From assembly GCA_026415215.1 (NCBI GenBank), contig JAOAHN010000060.1:1-45076 (forward strand): a stretch of DNA of 45,076 nucleotides. Reading direction: 5' to 3'. Source of the stretch: Candidatus Hydrogenedentota bacterium. GTDB taxonomy: Bacteria > Hydrogenedentota > Hydrogenedentia > Hydrogenedentales > Hydrogenedentaceae. The notes under the pieces were generated by a model, which was given only the letters and a program-made list of their open reading frames with translations, was not told where the DNA came from and made no database searches. This document shows, one piece after another, positions 17,236 through 27,200 of this stretch. Position 1 is the stretch's first letter, and the number at the start of each line of letters is the position of its first letter. The translations under genes were made by a program, and so were the position numbers.

Positions 17236-19008
17236 ATGTATGAGAAGTTCTATGGACTGAAAGAAAAACCATTTAATCTAACTCCCGATCCAAAATTTTT
17301 GTTCTTGAGTGAAAAGCATAAGGATGCTTTTGCTCACCTACTCTATGGAGTAAAAAATCGAGTAGGCTTTGTAATGGTTACGGGGGAAATCGGAACGGGG
17401 AAAACTACTATTTGTAGAGCTTTGTTATCTCAGTTGGACCCTGACATTGAAGTAGCGTTTATTTTTAATCCTACTCTAAATCCAGTTGAGCTTTTGAGAA
17501 GGATATTAATTGAGTTTAAAGAGCAACCTACTTCTGACAATCTTCTTGAGTTGACTGACCAATTAAATGATTTTTTGCTTCGGAAGTCTGTTTCGGGAAA
17601 AAACTGTGTTCTTGTAATAGATGAGGCACAAAATCTAACACCTCAAGTTTTAGAGCAGATTAGATTATTGTCTAATTTAGAAACTGATAAAGAGAAACTT
17701 CTTCAAATAGTTTTGATAGGCCAGCCAGAGCTTCAAGATCGATTAAAATTGTATGAACTTAGGCAATTAAATCAAAGAATAACCGCGAGATACCATTTAC
17801 TTCCCCTAAATGAGGAGGAAACATCTCAATACATTGCCTATCGTTTGTATGTGGCAGGGGGTAAAAATAAAGTGGTATTTACACCCAAGGCAATAAAGTT
17901 AATTTATAAGTGGAGTAAAGGTGTTCCTCGGTTAATTAATTCAATCTCTGATAGGTGTTTACTAATCGGTTTTACTCAAGAGACAAAAGAGATAGATCAT
18001 AAGATTGTGGGGAGGGCCGTTAGGGAGCTCAGCGATCAGTTATATCACCCAGAAGAGCAAAAAGCAAAGCCAGAAATTGTTGTGCCCCAAAGGAGGTTTT
18101 CATTGGTCTCTCTTGCGTTTGGCGTTTTCCTATTACTCCTTGCGGTAAACTTGTGGTTCCTGCCGTTGGATGAGTTAGCCCGAGAATTGAGAAAATTTAA
18201 CGAGACGGTTCTTGGAGAGGGAGGGTTAAGGCGTGTTTCCCTTCAGGCAGAGGCAAAAAGTAGGGAATACCCATCGGTCGATGAGGATAGGTTTGATAGA
18301 AATCTTGATACCAATGTATCTGGCAACGAAGGCTATCAGGCCGAATTTGATATAGGTTTATTTAGAGTAGATTCGAATGTTAGCATGAGAGAAAGTGCTT
18401 TGCTTCTACTGAGGTTATGGAAGATGGCTCTAGTTAATGATGAGCCTTCTGGAGACACACCTACTGAACTTGTGAAATTTTTTAATGAGAATGGATTATC
18501 TGCAGAAGTTTTACAGCCTACTGTAGCCCATCTTTTATCTCTAAATTTACCATCGTTAGTGCAAATAAGAAGTAAAGGGGACAAAATCTGGTGTGCTCTG
18601 GTACATAAGAAGGACTCTACAGTTGTTCTATATTTTGATTCTAATAATTCATGTGTTGAGATTCCAATAGACTCACTGAGGGCAATCTTCGAAAATATTG
18701 CTATAATACCTTGGAAGGATGAATCTTCTCATAAGAGTTTGAGTATTGGTAGTAGGGGAGAAGATGTAAAACGGCTTAAAAACCTTTTGCAAAAGGGTGG
18801 ATGGCTTTCCTCTGATAATACAACTGATTTTTATGATGAAGAGACTGCAAGAGCGGTAAGAAAACTCCAGTTGGAGATGGGTTTGTTTGTCGATGGTGTT
18901 GCAGGTAAGCAAGTTAGGTTAGCATTGAAGAGGTGGGCAGGGGGTAATGTACCAACATTGGATAAGTTTAATTTGAGCGAAGTTAAGTATGAAGTAAGTA
19001 AGCAATAG
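17236..19008 (+). CDS. ExeA/GspA-like AAA ATPase with peptidoglycan-binding domain
   Basis: Inner membrane protein of 590 aa. The cytoplasmic AAA domain (about 1-270) begins with MYEKFYGLKEKPFNLTPDP, the classic ExeA start. It has Walker A GEIGTGKT at 50-57 and Walker B VLVIDEAQN near 128. A single membrane segment lies at about 290-310. The periplasmic part has a C39-peptidase-like fold without an evident catalytic Cys (LNLPSLVQIRSKGD, about 435-500), then a PG_binding_1 domain (SIGSRGEDVKRLKNLL to the end). Aeromonas ExeA helps place the secretin in the wall. No exeB or secretin is seen here. The TTG at 17218 is in frame, but the ATG at 17236 follows GGTGAT and starts at the conserved motif. 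The neighbours are a hybrid kinase and a lytic transglycosylase. Confidence 0.9.
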   Translation: MYEKFYGLKEKPFNLTPDPKFLFLSEKHKDAFAHLLYGVKNRVGFVMVTGEIGTGKTTICRALLSQLDPDIEVAFIFNPTLNPVELLRRILIEFKEQPTSDNLLELTDQLNDFLLRKSVSGKNCVLVIDEAQNLTPQVLEQIRLLSNLETDKEKLLQIVLIGQPELQDRLKLYELRQLNQRITARYHLLPLNEEETSQYIAYRLYVAGGKNKVVFTPKAIKLIYKWSKGVPRLINSISDRCLLIGFTQETKEIDHKIVGRAVRELSDQLYHPEEQKAKPEIVVPQRRFSLVSLAFGVFLLLLAVNLWFLPLDELARELRKFNETVLGEGGLRRVSLQAEAKSREYPSVDEDRFDRNLDTNVSGNEGYQAEFDIGLFRVDSNVSMRESALLLLRLWKMALVNDEPSGDTPTELVKFFNENGLSAEVLQPTVAHLLSLNLPSLVQIRSKGDKIWCALVHKKDSTVVLYFDSNNSCVEIPIDSLRAIFENIAIIPWKDESSHKSLSIGSRGEDVKRLKNLLQKGGWLSSDNTTDFYDEETARAVRKLQLEMGLFVDGVAGKQVRLALKRWAGGNVPTLDKFNLSEVKYEVSKQ

Positions 19009-19053
19009 TTAATACAATTATATAGACTTATCCTCAAAATAGAACTGTTTATT

Positions 19054-20883
19054 ATGAGCTCATCTGAGGATTCTCTTTATATAAGAAGATTTTATTTTTT
19101 AATGAATTCGTGTACTACTCCACTGGTTATTGTGGATGAAGAGGGTCGAATTGTGGAGGCAAATAGTAGTTTTTGGGATATTTTTTCTTCTGGGAATGAG
19201 TTTGAGGGGGAATTGAGGAATAGGTCGATATTTTCATTTTTGGATCAAACAGCAGGGGACGAAATTAGAAAAATTCTAAGACAAAGGAGCATGGTAGGAA
19301 ACTTTACATTTAGTGGCAGTTTAGTAGTTAATGAAAAGCAAATAAAAAGTAAGTTTAAGGTGAGCTACTATTGCGACGAGTATGATTCCAAGAGAGAGGT
19401 AATGATAAATATAAACCCTTTGCCAAAGTATACTATAGAGCCACCAGACCTGATTAGGTATTTAGGGGAGATGCTTCTTCCTCATGTTCCCATGACATCC
19501 CAAATAATTGGTATTAATAAGAAAGTTATTTATTCTATAAACTGGAACGACTTACCTCTTCCTTTGAGGGACATTTCTCAAGAAGAAAGAATATGTTGTT
19601 ATCTTTTGAGAAAAGGAAAGAAGTCTGGAGAATGTGTTTGCGATAGAGTAATTAAGGAGGGAAAAACATCGATCGAAGAAGTATACATTGAAAAAGGTGC
19701 TGAACAAATATGGGCTGTGTTTGTGGTTGTTCCTATCTATGGGGAAGACAATTCCGTTTATGGTGTGCTTTCAACGGTGAATAATGTAACGGAGGAGAGA
19801 AAACTTGCAAAAGGAGTTGAGGAGTATCTTAATGTTTTAAGAGATAGCTCGATGGATTCTCAGTTACTCCCAGTTTTAATCCGTCATTTGAATGAGCCCA
19901 TATCGTATATTTTAGGCAGTCTCGGATTGCTAATGGAAGATGTTTCACTTGAAAAATCTAAAATCCTCGCCAAAATAAAGCAGAAGTGTGAAGAGTATAA
20001 GGAGATAATAAATCGAGTGAGTTCTTTTTCAGGAGAGGTGTCAGATTCTTTTTTGACTACAGAAATAAATGCCTTGGTTCGCTCTATGGTTTTGCCCGTG
20101 TTTTCAAAATCTGGGGATAAGAAAGTAGTATTTAGATTCAGTCATGCTCCATTCTACATTTCCTGCAGTCCTTCTCAGTTTGCTCAGGCTCTGATTGAAA
20201 TAATAAAAAATGGTTATCGATATGCTAAGAGAGAGGTTTTGGTAAGTTTGGAGTGTAAGGAGGACGAACTCTTCATTACAGTGGATGATGATGGAGAAGG
20301 GGTTTCTCCTGAACTTAGTTCCCGAATTTTTGTGCCATTTTTCACCACTGAAAAGATCTCCGGACATCTTGGATTGGGCTTGTCACTTGCAAAGAGTATT
20401 GTTGACTCTATGGGAGGAACAATATCGGTGGGGCGTAGTGCTCTTGGAGGAGCCAGTTTCACTATTAGATTGCCGATAGTAGAGAAGATTAGCATGGGAG
20501 ATATAGTAAAGCAAAGAAATAGTATTTTAATCGTGGAAGATGATGAAGATTTAGTAGAAATTTTGAGAACTTCCCTTGAAAAAGAGGGATTCTGCGTGTA
20601 TACATCAGTTGATTGCGAAAAAGCTAAGGAGATAATTCTTTCTGTTCCGATATCTTATATAATACTTGACCTTTTGTATTCTGACAACCCTACCGGGATA
20701 CAATTTTATGAGGAAATTACTCAGAAGTTAAAGTTTCCAAAAGATAAAATTGTCATTATTACGGGAGATACAGCCAGCCCATTTACGAGAAATTTTCTGA
20801 AAAAGATAAGCAGTCCCTTTTTGGAGAAACCCTTCGATATGGAGGATTTGAAATTATTAATATCGAGAGTTGTTGAAGGTTAG
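19054..20883 (+). CDS. Hybrid sensor histidine kinase / response regulator with PAS domains
   Basis: 609-aa signalling protein without membrane segments, so probably cytoplasmic. It has a PAS domain at about 15-120 and a second sensory region at about 130-250 with Cys181, Cys182, Cys194 and Cys196, possibly a redox or metal site. The HisKA-like segment has His278 (RHLNEPI). The ATPase domain shows N386, the G1 box DDDGEG (411-416), the F box (FVPFFTT) and GLGL (440-443). The C-terminal receiver has the acid pair Asp496/497, phosphoacceptor Asp539, Thr570 and Lys592. All catalytic residues are kept. No DNA-binding output domain is attached, so a separate partner is needed. The gene lies 45 bases after the ExeA-like gene and before the transglycosylase; a role in envelope sensing is inferred from context. 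Confidence 0.9.
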   Translation: MSSSEDSLYIRRFYFLMNSCTTPLVIVDEEGRIVEANSSFWDIFSSGNEFEGELRNRSIFSFLDQTAGDEIRKILRQRSMVGNFTFSGSLVVNEKQIKSKFKVSYYCDEYDSKREVMININPLPKYTIEPPDLIRYLGEMLLPHVPMTSQIIGINKKVIYSINWNDLPLPLRDISQEERICCYLLRKGKKSGECVCDRVIKEGKTSIEEVYIEKGAEQIWAVFVVVPIYGEDNSVYGVLSTVNNVTEERKLAKGVEEYLNVLRDSSMDSQLLPVLIRHLNEPISYILGSLGLLMEDVSLEKSKILAKIKQKCEEYKEIINRVSSFSGEVSDSFLTTEINALVRSMVLPVFSKSGDKKVVFRFSHAPFYISCSPSQFAQALIEIIKNGYRYAKREVLVSLECKEDELFITVDDDGEGVSPELSSRIFVPFFTTEKISGHLGLGLSLAKSIVDSMGGTISVGRSALGGASFTIRLPIVEKISMGDIVKQRNSILIVEDDEDLVEILRTSLEKEGFCVYTSVDCEKAKEIILSVPISYIILDLLYSDNPTGIQFYEEITQKLKFPKDKIVIITGDTASPFTRNFLKKISSPFLEKPFDMEDLKLLISRVVEG

Positions 20884-20905
20884 GGAGAAGAGTTGTTAGT
20901 ATAAG

Positions 20906-20934
20906 TTGTGTTTTTAGTAGAATAAGTATACAAT
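20906..20934 (+). promoter_or_regulatory. candidate promoter of the lytic transglycosylase gene
   Basis: TTGTGT (20906-20911), 17-base spacer and TACAAT (20929-20934), start near 20941, giving a leader of about 28 bases before the ATG at 20969. An alternative TTGTTA/TAGAAT pair (20893-20898/20918-20923) has a 19-base spacer. Confidence 0.35.
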
Positions 20935-20968
20935 TAGTTGTGTATCACAGAAAAAGGGAAAGCTGAGG

Positions 20969-23512
20969 ATGAAGTTAAGATATATAGGCTCTGGTAGGTG
21001 GGTTATATTATTATTAGTGTCTTGTATACTTGTAAACCTCAGCTGTGCTCACAAGAAACAAGTTTTTGATGCTCACTTTACACCCACTCCTATTCCTGAA
21101 GTGCCTACAGAGGAATTAGCTCCCCCACCAACGATGTTCCCTATAAAAGCATTAAGGATAGCAGGGGAATATTTTCAGGAAGCCAAAGAATTTAGGGTAA
21201 AAGGTGATATAAAGAATGCTAAAGAAAAGTATCTTACCGCGAGGCGGACGCTTATCAGTGGAGGTATAGTTCCTGGGGTATTTAAGGAACTTCGTGAGGA
21301 TTGGGAAGTGAATTTTATTCCCGAATCTGAAAAAAAGATGAAATTAGACCATCTCAATACTTGGAGAATCCTTTCAGGGCTAAAATCTTCTAATGGTAAG
21401 TACTCAGAGATTGTAATACCTTTTCCTTTGCCTGAGAGAGTAATCTACGAAATGGAGGATGTTATAAATCGTTATCCTAAACAGTTTCAGGAGGGTCTCA
21501 ACAGAAGTGGTTTGTACCTAAAATACATTAGGGAGAAGTTTGCAGAACAAGGACTTCCAGAAGAGCTTTGTTGGTTAGTTATGATTGAAAGCATGTTTCA
21601 GACTAAGGTTAATTCTCCCTCTAATGCTGGGGGGATGTGGCAGTTTATTCGATTGACTGCTAAGCACTACGGATTAATTATGGACCCTTATCTTGATGAG
21701 AGATACAACTGGGTAGCATCGACGAGGTCTGCGATTGACTACCTAAAAGATCTCCATAACTTCTTTGCAGGAGATTGGAGTCTGGCTATCAGTGCGTATA
21801 ATATGGGGGAGAATGGCTTAAAAAGGGTTATTGAAGCAAGTGCTAGTGAAAGAAACTTTTGGAGACTAATAGAAACTCACCCCGGTTCACAGATTATAAA
21901 AGACGAGACTAAAAAGTATTATCCTCGCTTCCTTGCCTACATTTTTATTTGTAATGACCCTTCTGCGTATGGTTTCTCTCCATCGCCTTTTTCTCCTTTA
22001 GAGTGGGATGAGGTTTATACAGATGGAGTTTATTCCCTCTCAATCTTAGAGAAAAATATGGGCTACGAAAAAGGGAAACTTTCGCGTTGGAATCCTTTTT
22101 TAATTAGGGGAGTTACTCCGCCCTATCCCTATAAATTGATGGTTCCAAAAGGAGATGGTGAAAAACTTGCTCAAATAATGGTTTCTCCTACTTTTAAGGA
22201 CTATCAATATGCTCATCATACTGTAAGAAAGGGAGAGAGTGCTTACTCTATTGCTCATCGGTATGGTATTACAATCGAAGAACTTTTGGAGGTAAATGCA
22301 CTATCTTCTATTAAAGCTGTAAAACCTGGAATAGAAATCTTAGTTCCCACCAAGAGGAGGGGAAAAATTTCTTTTGCTAAGAAGAAAGATGAAAAGCTTA
22401 CCGAGGTTCCAAGAGCATCCGATTCAAAACAATTACCTGAATATCATGAGGTTAAGAAAGGAGAAACACTTTACACAATAGCGAAAAAATATAACCTTAA
22501 TGTAGAGATGTTAGCAAAAATGAATAATCTTAAGCCTAAGGATATATTAAGAGTGGGGGATAGGTTGAAAGTGAGAGATGTAGTTGCAAATGGAGAAGTA
22601 GAGCCTGAGTTAGTTAATGAATTTAGTTTCTATGGATTCAAAGATTATACAGTGAAGAAAGGCGATACTCTTGGTAATATTGCCAAGAATCATTCTGTGT
22701 CCATCAATTCTATTAAAGAGGCAAATAATCTACAGAGCGACATCATAAGAGAGGGTCAGAGCTTAAAAATACCTTTGTACTATACTCCTTCAGATCAAGT
22801 GAAGTCCGGAGAGATGGATCTGCCTAATGATACATCTACTGAAACTGGCAACAGTAGTAACTCAAAAGTTAAGTTTCACATTGTAGAAAAGGGAGACACA
22901 CTTTCTAAAATATCCAATAAATACTCTATACCTGTAAGAAAACTTATGGAAATTAATAACTTAAGTGGGAATAGTGTTTTAAGGGTAGGCCAGAAAGTTT
23001 ATCTTGATACAGAGCATACCTCATCTATAGAGGATAAGAAGGATCCCCTTTCTAATAAGGAAAAAAAGGCTGACAATAGACACTATATAGAGTATACGGT
23101 TCAGCCAGGAGATAACTTGTGGAATTTAGCTAAAAGATATAATACGGAGATTTCGCTTATTGAAAAAACTAATCAAAGACTGAACCCGTTCAACTTAAAG
23201 GTGGGAACTAAAATTATTATTCCTGTAAGGGAAGACGGTAGCAAGGTAGAAAAAGACGATGTTTCTACCTCCAATTTAGAGTCAATGGCTTTATCTCCAG
23301 AAGGCGGGAAACGGAGTGGAGATAATGGTTCTATACCTGTGGAGAAGGATCCTGGAGTCCTTACCACACCGAAAGTGTATGTTGTTCAGAAAGGAGATAC
23401 TTTAATTGGAATTTCTAAAAAAACAGGGATGTCTGTTGATAAAATTTTGGAGTTGAATAATTGGAGGAGAGATAAGGTATTAAAAGTTGGTGATATTGTT
23501 AAACTTGAGTAA
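20969..23512 (+). CDS. MltD-like membrane-bound lytic murein transglycosylase with six LysM repeats
   Basis: Cleaves the MurNAc-GlcNAc bond of peptidoglycan with formation of anhydro-MurNAc. The signal sequence is followed by a possible lipidation Cys (Cys26, or Cys19 in LVSC), so it is probably a lipoprotein. The SLT domain (about 185-300) has the catalytic Glu207 in VMIESMF, then GGMWQFI and AISAYNMGENG, all family hallmarks. Six LysM domains follow at about 417-460, 492-536, 560-602, 636-680, 708-752 and 803-846, joined by Ser/Lys-rich linkers. E. coli MltD has two LysM domains, so this 847-aa form is expanded, implying tight wall binding. Together with the ExeA-like protein it is the second peptidoglycan-binding protein of this stretch. 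Confidence 0.93.
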   Translation: MKLRYIGSGRWVILLLVSCILVNLSCAHKKQVFDAHFTPTPIPEVPTEELAPPPTMFPIKALRIAGEYFQEAKEFRVKGDIKNAKEKYLTARRTLISGGIVPGVFKELREDWEVNFIPESEKKMKLDHLNTWRILSGLKSSNGKYSEIVIPFPLPERVIYEMEDVINRYPKQFQEGLNRSGLYLKYIREKFAEQGLPEELCWLVMIESMFQTKVNSPSNAGGMWQFIRLTAKHYGLIMDPYLDERYNWVASTRSAIDYLKDLHNFFAGDWSLAISAYNMGENGLKRVIEASASERNFWRLIETHPGSQIIKDETKKYYPRFLAYIFICNDPSAYGFSPSPFSPLEWDEVYTDGVYSLSILEKNMGYEKGKLSRWNPFLIRGVTPPYPYKLMVPKGDGEKLAQIMVSPTFKDYQYAHHTVRKGESAYSIAHRYGITIEELLEVNALSSIKAVKPGIEILVPTKRRGKISFAKKKDEKLTEVPRASDSKQLPEYHEVKKGETLYTIAKKYNLNVEMLAKMNNLKPKDILRVGDRLKVRDVVANGEVEPELVNEFSFYGFKDYTVKKGDTLGNIAKNHSVSINSIKEANNLQSDIIREGQSLKIPLYYTPSDQVKSGEMDLPNDTSTETGNSSNSKVKFHIVEKGDTLSKISNKYSIPVRKLMEINNLSGNSVLRVGQKVYLDTEHTSSIEDKKDPLSNKEKKADNRHYIEYTVQPGDNLWNLAKRYNTEISLIEKTNQRLNPFNLKVGTKIIIPVREDGSKVEKDDVSTSNLESMALSPEGGKRSGDNGSIPVEKDPGVLTTPKVYVVQKGDTLIGISKKTGMSVDKILELNNWRRDKVLKVGDIVKLE

Positions 23513-23515
23513 TAT

Positions 23516-23543
23516 TTGAACAAAGTTTTGTTTTAGTTATAAT
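23516..23543 (+). promoter_or_regulatory. candidate sigma-70-type promoter of the PEBP gene
   Basis: TTGAAC (23516-23521), 16-base spacer and a perfect TATAAT (23538-23543), 4 bases after the previous stop. Start near 23550, about 24 bases before the GTG at 23574. Confidence 0.55.
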
Positions 23544-23573
23544 ATTTTTAGGTTTATAGGGAGGTAAAAGACA

Positions 23574-24146
23574 GTGTATAAGAAGAAAGTGATGCTTGTA
23601 TGTGTTTTTTTAATGGGATGGGTTATGTGTGTTAATTCTTTATCCCAAATTGAAAATACTATAGGAGGTAAAAATATGCAGGAGCAGAAAATGACTATAA
23701 CCAGTCCAGCTTTTAAGTTAGGTTCACCTATTCCGAAGAAGTATACTGGTGATGGTCCAGATGTTTCTCCTCCTTTGACTTGGGAGGGCGTTCCTCCAGG
23801 GACTAAGTCGTTAGCTTTAATATCAGATGATCCAGATGCACCTGTGGGAACATGGGTGCATTGGGTTATTTTTAATATTCCCCCAACAGAGAAAGGTTTG
23901 CCAGAGGGTGTTCCAAAACAGGAAGCGCTTCCTAATGGTGCTAAACAAGGGTTAAATGATTTTCGGAAGATAGGTTATAATGGACCTGCACCACCTCCTG
24001 GTAAACCACATAGATATTACTTTAAACTCTACGCTCTGGACATAGTATTAAATCTCCCTTCAGGAATAAAAAAAGCGGATTTATTGAAAGCAATGGAAGG
24101 ACATACACTCGCTACTGCTGAATATATGGGGACCTACCAGAGATAG
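23574..24146 (+). CDS. YbhB/YbcL-type PEBP (Raf kinase inhibitor-like) protein, exported form
   Basis: Phosphatidylethanolamine-binding-protein fold, 190 aa from a GTG start preceded by GGGAGGT (23559-23565). Residues 1-25 form a signal peptide (MLVCVFLMGW core, ending NSLSQ). The PEBP domain starts at about residue 40. Signature residues are DPDAP (86-90), HW (96-97), and the second motif GYNGPAPPPG with PHRYYF (134-150) that lines the anion pocket. The bacterial members have no settled function. A second, in-frame start at 23676 with its own SD would yield a cytoplasmic 156-aa form lacking the signal peptide. The gene has its own promoter and a probable weak terminator, so it is likely transcribed alone. 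Confidence 0.9.
   Translation: MYKKKVMLVCVFLMGWVMCVNSLSQIENTIGGKNMQEQKMTITSPAFKLGSPIPKKYTGDGPDVSPPLTWEGVPPGTKSLALISDDPDAPVGTWVHWVIFNIPPTEKGLPEGVPKQEALPNGAKQGLNDFRKIGYNGPAPPPGKPHRYYFKLYALDIVLNLPSGIKKADLLKAMEGHTLATAEYMGTYQR
23663..23678 (+). promoter_or_regulatory. internal ribosome binding site and second start in the PEBP gene
   Basis: AGGAGGT (23663-23669) lies 6 bases before the in-frame ATG at 23676. This is a better SD than most real starts in the window. Initiation here would skip the signal peptide and begin at MQEQKMTITS, just before the PEBP domain. Confidence 0.6.
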
Positions 24147-24156
24147 TAATCGCTTA

Positions 24157-24181
24157 ATGGTTAGTTTTTTGAACCGTTTTT
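24157..24181 (+). terminator. weak candidate terminator after the PEBP gene
   Basis: Six-pair stem with one G-T pair (ATGGTT 24157-24162, AACCGT 24172-24177), a 9-base loop and a run of five T (24177-24181). Low predicted stability. Confidence 0.35.
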
Positions 24182-24248
24182 AGTTGGGGGGAAGAGAAGG
24201 AGTAGGTGAAGTAATTTTTTAACTTAAATTTATAGTATGGAGGTTGTT

Positions 24249-27200
24249 ATGTTACAAGTCGGAGTAAGTGAGAAGATAGAGAAAAAATTAAGCTTGATTA
24301 ATAAATGGCGGTACGCCAAAATCTTAGATGTAAATTTGGAAGCTGCTGTTACAGAAGAACATTTTAGGACTCCACCGGAGCACTTGAAGTATGCTCCTGC
24401 TCCTATTGGTTCACGGTGGGGGGAGCATTGGAAAACTGTTTGGTTTAGAGGAGAGATAAAAATCCCCAAACAATATAGGAATTATAAGATATTTTATAGA
24501 CATGATAGCGTAGCGGAGAAACTTCTTTTTGTAAACGGGGTACCTTATGCGGGAATGGATTTGAATCACAAAGAGGTGCTATTAACTCCTCGAGCCAAAG
24601 GTGGTGAGTCATATGATATTTATATTGAGTCTTATTGTGGTCATCCGTTTCCTGGGGTAGAAGGATATGACTTGAGGATTAGAACACTCCATTCAGTAGG
24701 AGATAGTCCTGAGGAAGATCCTCCTTTGTTACTGAGGGCTAGCGAATTGCTTTATGAGAGGGTCTATGTGAATAACTTTTACTTCGATGCTTTGGTTCTT
24801 TTTCAAATCTCCAAGATCTTGGATGATAATTCTCTTAGAAAAGCAAAGATATTAAAGGAATTAAATAAAGCTTTGGATTTGATCCCAGTTCATTGGGATA
24901 ATGAAGAAGAATTATACGAGTGTTTCAAGAATGCCCATAAGATAATAAAGCCTTTGTTGAACTGTGAGAATTCGCCTTCTACTCCATTTATAGGATTGGT
25001 CGGTCATGCTCATATCGACATAGGTTGGTTATGGCCCGTGAGAGAAACTGTAAGGAAGTCTGCGCGAACATTTTCAAGTATGCTTTTGTTAATGGGAATG
25101 TATCCTGAGTTCAGATTTATTCAGTCTCAGCCAGTGCTCTATAAGATGATAGAGGATAACTATCCCGAGTTGTTAGTTAAAATCAAGAAAAGAGTAAGAG
25201 AAGGGAGATGGGAACCCAATGGAGGAATGTGGGTAGAAGCTGATTGCAATATTACGGGGGGAGAGTCTCTTGTGAGGCAGATTATGGAAGGAATGAAGGC
25301 TGTTAAAGCTTACTTTGGGTATACTCCAGATACTCTCTGGCTTCCGGATGTTTTTGGATATTCTGCTGCGCTACCCCAGATTCTACGCAAATTTAACATA
25401 GAGCATTTTGTCACGAGTAAGATAAACTGGAACGACACTAATAGATTCCCCTATGATACTTTTTGGTGGCAGGGAATTGACGGTTCTAAAATTTTCACAC
25501 ATTTTCTCACAACTCGAACTAATGGATATAATGCATATCCCAGCCCTATTGTGCTTAAAGAAACTTGGGATTATGTTCAACATAAAGATATACAAAGTTC
25601 CGTTCTTTGTTCTATTGGGTATGGAGATGGTGGAGGTGGAGCCAATAGGGAAATGATTGAGGTTGCGCTGAGGTTGAAGAATTTGGAAGGTTGTCCCAAA
25701 GCAGAATTTGTTAATGTATCTGAGTTTCTGTCGAACCTGAAAAAAGAAACAGGAAATGAATTGCCTACTTGGGTAGGGGAATTATATTTAGAGCTGCATA
25801 GAGGAACTTACACAACCCAAGCAAATACAAAGAAGTATATGCGGAAATTAGAGTTAATGTTTAGAGAAGCTGAACTATGGTGCTCAGTCGCAATGGTGTA
25901 TGGTTATGAATACCCAAAAGATAAATTTGAAGTTCTTTGGAGAAAACTGCTTACCAATCAATTTCACGACATTTTGCCAGGTACCTCGATTAATAAGGTT
26001 TATGAGGATGCGGAGAAAGATTTTAAGGAGATTTTGACAGAGTTGCAAGACCTAAAGGAAAAAGTTGTTAAATTCATAGGAGAAAAACTGTCCTCAGGCT
26101 CTGGAGAGAACTGCTTTCTCGTGACTAACTCCCTTTCCTGGACTCGTAGTGATTTGGTATTCCTACCAAAAGTAGATTTTAATGATGCCACGGATGTGAA
26201 TGGAAATTCTTTTGAAACACAGGTCACCAAGGATGGGCTATATGTCTACTTAACTTTACCTTCTATGAGTATCATGTCAGTAACCTTAAGGAATAGAGAG
26301 AAAATTAGTCCCAGTCCATTTGTTCATGTCAAATCAAAATTAGAGTCTCCATTTTACAGTGTAAGGTTCGATAATGCGGGTCGTATTGAAAGTTTGTGGG
26401 ACAAGGATGCCAATAGAGAGGTGGTAGCCGAAGGCGGTAAAATAAATTTCATATATACCGCCGAAGATATACCAGTTGTGTGGGATGCATGGGATATTAA
26501 CCAAGACTATAGAGATAAAATTACAGAGGAAAAGAGCCTAATTTCTTCTGAAGTAGTTGAAGATGGGCCTTTGTTCCATGTGGTCAGAAATGAGTATAAA
26601 ATTGGTAAAAGTTCACGAATGGTCCAAGATGTGGTTTTTTACTCTAAGAATAGAAGAATTGATTTTAATACTACTGTAGATTGGAAAGAGAAACACACTT
26701 TATTAAAAGCTGGGTTCAATTTTAATGTTTTTGCGGAGGAGTTCAAGAACGATATTCAGTTTGGATATATCGTAAGGCCTATGCACCAAAATACTTCTTG
26801 GGATAGAGCAAAATTTGAGGTATGTGCTCACAAATGGGTTGATGTATCAGAGACTAATTATGGTGTGGCTATACTTAATGATTGCAAGTATGGGCATGAT
26901 GCTTTTAATGGTAGAGTTTCTATAACTTTGCTTCGTTCTCCTATGGCTCCAGATTTAGAAGCAGATCAGGGTGTTCACCATTTTACATATTCAATACTCC
27001 CCCATTTGGGAGATTTTTCTGTCGAGAAAGTCGTGCGGTCTGCATATGAGTTAAATATCCCATTGGAGTCCTACCAAATTACGAATGCTCAGAGTAATAT
27101 GGTGGAAATGATAACTTTCTGCCTGTTGGATAACCCCAATGTGGTGGTAGAAACTGTGAAAAAGGCAGAAGAAGATGATGCTCTAATATTAAGACTTTAT

